Positions 57,670-64,000 of a DNA stretch of 64,000 bases are shown here, piece by piece (within the stretch, counting starts at the first letter, position 1; every line of letters begins with the position of its first letter). The position numbers were made by a program, and so were the translations under genes. The DNA lies in contig JABANP010000023.1 of the NCBI GenBank assembly GCA_013115135.1, forward strand, positions 186,001 through 250,000. The letters run 5' to 3'. This DNA comes from Perkinsus olseni. Taxonomy: Eukaryota > Perkinsozoa > Perkinsida > Perkinsidae. The notes beneath the pieces were generated by a model. That model did not search any database. It saw only the letters and a program-made list of their open reading frames with translations, and was not told the origin of the DNA.

Positions 57670-59145
57670 AGCAGGGCAGTCTGTCGGGTCATAGGAAAGG
57701 AACTACCGGCCGAGTGATTTGGGAGGTATATCGCTCGATATCTACTGTCTATCTGTTCACAGCTGCTGCCTCAGCGCGGTGTAATCGCCGTGCTCAAAGT
57801 GCTCCTGCTGGGGAAATCCCAACTGTAGAAGAGGGTCTATCGAGCTCGAAGGAAAGCAAGATGGCGAGGATCCGTCAATTTTCCATTTGTGAGTCACCAA
57901 CTGCGAGTCACATGACCATTATGTGTAAGCACCGACTCCTGACCAGACCAGATAGGTGTTGAACCGTTTGGATGAGCTCGTAAGATGAATCGCGACCGAT
58001 TATCTGTCGAGTAGTTCGGGACAACGTTGCTTTCTAGACTTTGAGTGAGCGAGACGAGAGAGCGAGATTGGGCGATGTCAACGCATTCATGGACCTGTGG
58101 ACTCATCATGAGTTACTCATGAGACTATCCTGTGCCTAAACGGCCATCAGTTTGACGGCGCTGGACATACTCTTTGCCGCATATTTGGTCAGGGATCGGT
58201 CCTATCGAGACCCTCCTGCCTGGATATTGGCAGCGTGGGCGTTCAGGGGTTCACAAAATTGTGAACTAACAAAACCTGATTCAGTGAATCACGACTTACG
58301 CACATAGCTCGTGAGCCTGAGCGCACTGCTAATAGGCCTTGGTCTGGACGACACCGAGTTGGCGGCCAAGCTTTGGTCTCAGCAGCGGCGACTCAGCCTC
58401 AGGCCCGCGGGTAAGTTCTTGCGATGACATAAATACCCGAACCGAGCCTGGCTACGCCTTATCTGAGTATGCATGTTGTGGCTTTTCCTGATGTATCCAC
58501 AACGTTCATGTCGCAACATCAATAGATTCAAAATCCGTCCGGGTGACCGCCTTGATGATCACGGCTGCGTTCGAAGTTCTACTTCCCGTGAGCAGGAATC
58601 TAACACTAGTACTCAACTCAATCACATATAGATGATAAAAGTCAATAAGCGGTCCTTGAAAAGACTCCTTGATGATGGTCAACAATCTAATCGGACAATG
58701 TCCGAAGATGTCATCTTCAGTTCTTCATGTGGTATCTTCGACAGCCTCCCAGAAAAGGCGAGAACCCCTGAGAATGTAGATGTGGAACATCCAACGCTCC
58801 CCTTAGGGACAAAGACTTCATCACAGTCGTGAATTCCGAAACTCTGACGAGAACCCCTGGATCAGCATTGCCGGTTATTCTGATGTCCCTCCCCGAGCGC
58901 CCCACAGTGTTGTATATCAGCCCTACGCTACGACGGAGTATCGAAAATTAGCTTGCGTCAAACCCACGACTAACCCTTCTCGAATCTAGAATCTCGATTG
59001 AGAGTCATCATGCCATAAACGATCTCAAGAATCACGATACTCTCTCTATTCCCGCTAATAAATCACACGCATGACAAGAACGCGGCTGCTTTGGCCACGA
59101 GAGTGGAGTCGAGCACGGACAGAACAACTATAAGCAAAACAATTA
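57670..59145. other. Long intergenic region
   Basis: About 1.5 kb downstream of the DUF2817 gene. Small frames on both strands (57714-57962 plus, 58632-58832 plus, 58717-58905 minus) lack motifs. The region is AT-richer than the genes. No repeat or RNA gene is identified. Confidence 0.4.
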
Positions 59146-61172
59146 TTACGAAAATACACCTTCCCACCTTTCGATAAGACTTTCTTTCCACTCGGGTGTC
59201 CTCACATAGAAAAAATCTCGATTGTACCCCGCCCACCACGAGTGATCTTCAGGGGAGTGGTGGAACCTACATGATGGAACGGTGACGGGCATCACGCCAA
59301 CCGAAACCGAGCCGCTCAGCCTTCGCTCGGATCGCACTTTACAACCATACATGAAGAGTTCTATTATATACGGAAGCATGGTAGAATGTAACGCGCGGTA
59401 AAAATTCTCATTGAAAATACTGCGAGTACAATAATTGGCAGCAATTTGCGGAACACTTGAGAGCTGACCCTTTCATCGCGGTAGCACTCCAGGACCACAC
59501 CGCTGCCGAGAGGAAAAAGTCCGCCAGAACTGAGCACATCAATGAAAATTAAACTAAGCCCCCTCCGGGATTGGAGTTTCAAATCGCACACACCGCCACC
59601 CGCCATGAGGTACTAGATCGTCAACTTACGCCATATTCTCCCCTATCATGGTGGGCAAACCCCAAATGGTGCTGTACGTTCCGAACTCCTGCGCGACGCA
59701 GCTCACCCGAGTGCCCTTGGTTCTGAGAAAGGTTCACGCGAAAAAAATACCAAAAACGCATCCGAACTGGAAGCTTACCTTCTGGGCAAAGAACCATTCG
59801 TCAAAAGGCTGCAAGCATCTCCTTGAACGAGATCGTATCCACTAACAACATCGGCCCCGAAGCCCGGCTGGCCACGCCCTTTGATAATGCCGGAGCAGCG
59901 AGCACCCGCGCACTCTACGGGAGGGACATCCGACTGACTTCGCGATTTCACCAGCGTCGAGAAAAAGTTGAACTGAAGCAAGGACGCTGACTCTCAATAG
60001 CAACTCTCCGCGTGACTCACAGCATCGGAGTCAGTGGTGATGAGCGTATCCTCTCCGCTCGGGCCGAGTCCAGTATGGATGTCGATGAATGTTGCATCGC
60101 CTTCGAAAATCTTCAGATCTCGCAAGGCCTGCGGTAAGGCTGTTTAGCAGCACACACAATGGCGGCCGGCTCTACAACTAACAAAATCTGGTACGAGCGC
60201 TGCAGTTTTTGGCCACCATAGAACAGCCCGGAAGGTTTCCAGTACTGCCCGGTCACCACAGCGCGTTTGATGTGACTGGTGCCGTACCTATAAGACATCA
60301 TCCTAATATTCCAACCGCTTGTGCAACACCGACGATATTCCCGACGAAATGCTGAAACGGAGCTGTTATGGTTTGTCGCATCTCTTATGTTGACCCTATC
60401 CAGTAGCCGCGACAATAGTTTTCAAGTGAGGAATCCTCGAAAGACTTAAACCGGAAGAGGGCTCCCAATGACAGCTCCGCCACCTCACCTGGCTATTTGG
60501 AAAGCCGATTGAGCGACAAGTGATGGCAGGGTCGTATTTTGGGGGTTCAGAAACGCGTCCAAGTCGACGTACCTGTGAACCAAGGAATTTGCGAGTGTTG
60601 TGAATGGCCTCATACCCGGCAACATTCGGGTCTCGCTTGTTAATAAGGTAGTCAAACTCGTGACTCTCTAGCGCGTTCCTGTTCAGGTCGACGTTCTCTT
60701 CATTAACTCTTCGGTAGTGCGCCATGCCGTAGGGATTCACAGCATGAACGAAAACCTGACAAAAACGAGAATGGAAGATAGAATCTCCAAAGATTGTGTC
60801 GAATTTCATCAATCACCCGAAACGAGGGTCCCCCTATTGGGGGACCCTTAACCTTACCAAGGTTTTGTCAATTGTTTGGAGGCGTCCCTCCTCCTTAGCC
60901 TGTCTGATCTGGTCCAGCAGGTAACACTGGATACCGGAGCCACCATAACCCTCCACACCGTGTACGCCAGATGTGTGCACGACACTCCCGCGGCTGGGCC
61001 CCACCGTCGGTCTCAGGACGGCCACGTCCATGAAATAGTCATCACCATACCCGCTAGGAGACGCCACTTGGAATGGCATCAGCGTGAAACCGGCCTGGAT
61101 GGCTAGACTCCTGAACTTGGTTCGAGCTCCGTAGTAACTACAAAGGCCAACACAATAGTCGGCAGAAGGCAA
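59146..61172 (-). CDS. DUF2817 family (M14-like metallopeptidase fold) protein
   Basis: DUF2817 proteins are predicted zinc carboxypeptidase-like hydrolases, best known from bacteria. Exon 1 starts at ATG 61170-61172 (MPSADYCVGLCSYYGARTKF) and has VVHTSGVHGVEGYGGSGIQC, the diagnostic HGxEGxxGSxxQ zinc-site block. It ends at the donor gtaagg about 60856. Exon 2 (about 60575-60757) holds HAVNPYGMAHYRRVNEENVD then LNRN. Later exons give VVTGQYWKPSGLFYGGQKLQ (about 60200-60260), FIDIHTGLGPSGEDTLITTD (about 60025-60090), VSCVAQEFGTYSTIWGLPTM (about 59640-59710) and the C-terminal DFFYVRTPEWKESLIERWEG (about 59155-59215). All family motifs appear in order, including HxxE (HGVE) and the later EFGTY glutamate. 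At least seven introns. Its start codon lies only 82 bp from an inverted-repeat mobile element. Confidence 0.85.
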
Positions 61173-61253
61173 TAAATTTGGTAAGATGAGGGGAAAGATG
61201 AAAGAACTCCAGATACCAAGGTGGGCGTTAATCTAGAAATGGGCTAACCGCAA

Positions 61254-61888
61254 TTCTACAATCAAATCCTGACAAAAGCTCAGTAAGATCTCACAAAGAT
61301 GCTATCGCCTCCATAAAGAGGTTGAGATAGATTCACCCCTACTCTTCAGAGAAGAAGCATTCTAATCGTCCTGTACTGCTGGCTCGGCTATCGGGGCGAC
61401 GATCACACAGAGGCGTAGCAGAAGCACACGCGAGGAGTAGATGGATGATGCGTAATAACATCGGAAAAGATAAAGAGAATAACTACAGCTCACGCAGGGT
61501 AACAACGAGATGTAGATGCACTATAATCCTGCACAGTGGCGGGGTTCAAAGGAAGGTGGAACCAGTTCCGAGGGAATTCAAGCGATGAGCGAGAAGTTAG
61601 CTACGGTTCGCAGCTAACTAAGCTAAGCTTAGTGCAGCACGTGTGATACGTGACGTATACTCATGCGCGCGAGTGCAAGGCGCAGAATGAGGTCAGACGG
61701 AGATCTGAATCAGATCATCTGATACTAATGACACGCAGGAGCAGACTGCCCGCTGGCCCTCAGTGGGGGCCTCATTCAATGGAGCAGCTCCGGTGAATCT
61801 GCTTGTGATTAGCAGCCGATTCGTGATGAGATGGGGTCGACCTAGGCATCTAGCGAAGCCAGGCTATACGCTAGGCTAGCGTGCAGCT
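61254..61888 (+). repeat. Left terminal inverted repeat of fold-back element
   Basis: It begins ttctacaatcaaat and ends gctagcgtgcagct, and is the reverse complement of 63381-64000 with scattered substitutions and a few small indels. The sequence near 61740-61800 contains a GGCCCTCAGTGGGGGCCTCA run conserved in both arms. Confidence 0.85.
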
Positions 61889-63380
61889 GCTGCACTGTGC
61901 AGCACTTTCGGGCAGCCAAGGGTGCCTCCATGAGGGAAGTCTCTGCGGGGACTGAAATCAGTGTGAGGGCTCTTCGAGGCACTACCTCCTCTGAGGAGGT
62001 GGCTGAAGGCTGAGGAAGAATCATTCTTCCCTTCCCCAATAATTCCCGTTTTAGTTCCCGGGAATAATGGCCGGCGTGGAAGGGGACGAATGAACCTCAT
62101 TTGGGGAACTATCATTAAAATCGCCCTTCGCCCACGAAAACCCGAAATCAAACCCGAAAAACGCTCAGGAACCCTTCTGGCGGCCCTCTTGTCCGCTAGG
62201 CCAGAGAAAATTAGTGTATTCACCTTGAGCCCTGTCATTTTTCATGATTCACCCGTTCGGGGGTGCGCTCATCGCAGAGCGCAAGTACGGGGGCCCCTAG
62301 TATGCCACTCCGCTACCTAGCCTCTTATCATCATCGACACAACCGGTCGGACCGGTGAGGCACGTTTTCATCGTAGCGGAGGCGTTTTATATGAACATAA
62401 TAGCAACAAAGGCAGGAGTCGCTCAGAAATGAAGGTTCGTCGATATTTCATACATAATTTGTATAATTCCCGAAAAGGCAGATATTATTCCCCGAAATAG
62501 TTCCTTTCTTCCCTTCCCCGGGAGTATTCCCGGGAACTATAGGAATAATTCCCCATTTTCAGCCACCCATGAGGAGGCTCCTCATCTTCCGCTCTTAGAG
62601 CAGCCTAGGAAGAGGGTTAAGGGTGGTGTCCCCTACCATTTATATGGATTAATTGTTGATTTGAAGCGACGTAAGTCCTTCAATCAACTATGTTCGGCCC
62701 TCACGCAGCATCTTGATGCTCGCAGGGGTCTATTGTAGTGCCGGATAGGCATAACTTTTGTGTATCTTCCTTCGTTCGAGGCTCACTATTGGATAATTGC
62801 AAAAAAAGCAGCAGCTCGGACCAAGGCCGGACGCTCTCGATGGCAGCAGCAGGGACACAGAGCGCGAGGATGGAGGAAGACGCAGAATAATTCGGTCGAA
62901 GCCTTAAAGCAGGAAGACATGATAATTAAATCATGTATTGCTCGTGTTTAAGGACAGTTTCAATCTGAGTCGTAGTGTACGACCTCCTTCCTGCAACTCG
63001 AACACATACTTGCTCAATACACTGCATACACGCTCAATGCGTGCGCTCGCTTAAATTTGGCAACAACTGTAGTATATTTTAAATTGCATGGAAAGTGAGC
63101 TTCAATATGCGTGACATGAGTAATTTAAATTTGCCAAAGCATTTAAGGTGGATGAAAACTTCCTTACGATAAAATTCGGATTTCCGTGCCCTTTCAAGTC
63201 AAACGAAAAGATATTCTATTTGCCCGGGAAAAGGTGTAGTGAGTGTGCCGGACTGTTAGAGACTGGCTGGTTGAGGACACAACACCTGACTTTGCCGTCT
63301 GGATCCCAAACTTTCATCTGCTCAGCACATGTAAGGAGACCGCAGAAGCTGCTGTATCATCCACCACTTAGCACAGCTAA
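61889..63380. other. Interior of fold-back element
   Basis: About 1.5 kb without a recognisable coding region. Two TTCCCGGGAAT-type sites (about 62055 and 62526) lie in inverted orientation, and the stretch 62960-63130 is AT-rich. Open frames at 62090-62320, 62760-62951 and 63148-63393 show no transposase, integrase or helicase motif. Confidence 0.5.
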
Positions 63381-64000
63381 AGCTGCACGCTAGCCTAGCG
63401 TATAGCCTGGCGTCGCTAGATGCCTAGGTCGACCCCATCTCATCACGAATCGGCTGCTCATCACAAGCAGACTCACCGGAGTTGCTCCATTGAATGAGGC
63501 CCCCACTGAGGGCCAGCGGGCAGTCTGCTACTGCGTGTCACTAGTATCAGATCTCCGTCTGACCTCATTCTGCGCCTTGCACTCGCACGCATGAGTATAC
63601 GTCACTTATCACACGTGCTGCACTGAGCTTAGCTTAGTTAGCTACGAACTGCAGCTAACTACTCGCTCATCGCATGGATTCTCTCGGAACTGGTTTCACC
63701 TTCCTTTGGGCCCCGCCACTGTGCAGGATTATAGTGCATCTACATCTCGTTGTTACCCTGCGTGAGCTGTAGTTACTCTCTTTATTTTTCCGATGTTATT
63801 ACGCATCATCCATCTACTCCTCGCGTGTGCTTCTGCTACACCTCTGTGTGATCGTCGCCCCGATAGCGGAGCCAGCAGTACAGGACGATTAGAATGCTTC
63901 TTCTCTGAAAGGTAGGGGTGAATCTATCTCAGCCTCTTCACGGAGGTGATAGTATCTTCGTGGGATCTTACTAAGCTTTTGTCATAATTTGATTGTAGAA
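63381..64000 (-). repeat. Right terminal inverted repeat of fold-back element
   Basis: It is the reverse complement of 61254-61888. It reaches the last base of the window (...ttgattgtagaa), so the true outer end is unknown. Confidence 0.85.

Larger units (their letters stand above)
61254..64000. mobile_element. Fold-back element with ~620-bp terminal inverted repeats, right end cut by window
   Basis: The left arm (61254-61888) and the right arm (63381-64000) are near-identical reverse complements over more than 600 bp. The arms may extend beyond what is seen because the match is still going at base 64000. Between them lie about 1.5 kb. A second, weaker inverted pair (61985-62070 with 62510-62580, containing TTCCCGGGAA) continues the symmetry inward, with extra sequence on the right side. 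No transposase-like frame is recognised, so it is probably non-autonomous, like fold-back or long-TIR MITE elements. Target-site duplication cannot be checked. Confidence 0.75.

Noticed and set aside
62090..63393. Transposase inside the fold-back element
   Set aside because: Open frames there are short and lack DDE, helicase or recombinase motifs.

Overview
This window is nuclear DNA of a protist. Almost every recognisable gene is cut into many small exons by roughly 30-150 bp GT-AG introns. Housekeeping eukaryotic families are present (REI1/ZNF622, a USP deubiquitinase, prenylcysteine oxidase, a CRAL-TRIO/Sec14 protein, a RING-TPR protein and a nuclear tRNA-Glu). Genes lie close together on both strands and base composition is near 50% GC. 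An alveolate, most likely a Perkinsus-like perkinsozoan, is my best guess. That assignment is inference; no marker gene here proves it. Exon ends are read by eye from splice signals, frame continuity and family motifs, so they are approximate.

Layout. 1-1512: 3' part of an acidic/basic low-complexity protein. 2033-3900 (-): REI1/ZNF622-type 60S biogenesis factor. 4967-5842: AT-hook protein. 6046-8878: membrane-anchored prenylcysteine oxidase-like flavoprotein. 9051-11799: ubiquitin-specific protease with all catalytic boxes. 12314-28363: five tandem copies of a spliced gene whose last exon encodes a viral-type rolling-circle Rep (HUH endonuclease plus SF3 helicase). 29827-31188: CRAL-TRIO protein, with more coding-like sequence up to 32579. 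32765-34203: helical-repeat, probably organellar protein. 34482-34554 (-): tRNA-Glu(CTC). 34628-35527: small basic protein. 36220-38446 (-): RING plus TPR protein. 38713-40110 (-): polytopic membrane protein. 41900-48529 and 48859-55252: two tandem paralogous secreted coiled-coil genes. 57085-57669 (-): unknown exon(s). 59146-61172 (-): DUF2817 (M14-like) peptidase. 61254-64000: fold-back mobile element with terminal inverted repeats of about 620-635 bp, cut by the window edge.

The most notable region is the Rep array. All five units start with a short Ser/Pro-rich exon. Units 2-5 share a mini-exon beginning Gly-Ile-x-x-Leu-Glu followed by a CxxC exon, and units 1-4 join the Rep exon through a phase-1 intron. 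Only unit 1 keeps both HUH histidines, Walker A, an acidic Walker B and the sensor-1 Asn, and there the Rep exon splices in frame to an AT-hook exon. Unit 4 keeps a long open frame although the HUH, Walker B and sensor residues have changed. Unit 2 is frameshifted, unit 3 has lost the helicase by an internal deletion, and unit 5 has only a diverged nickase domain. Near-identical blocks are shared in different pair combinations, which indicates recombination or gene conversion within the array.
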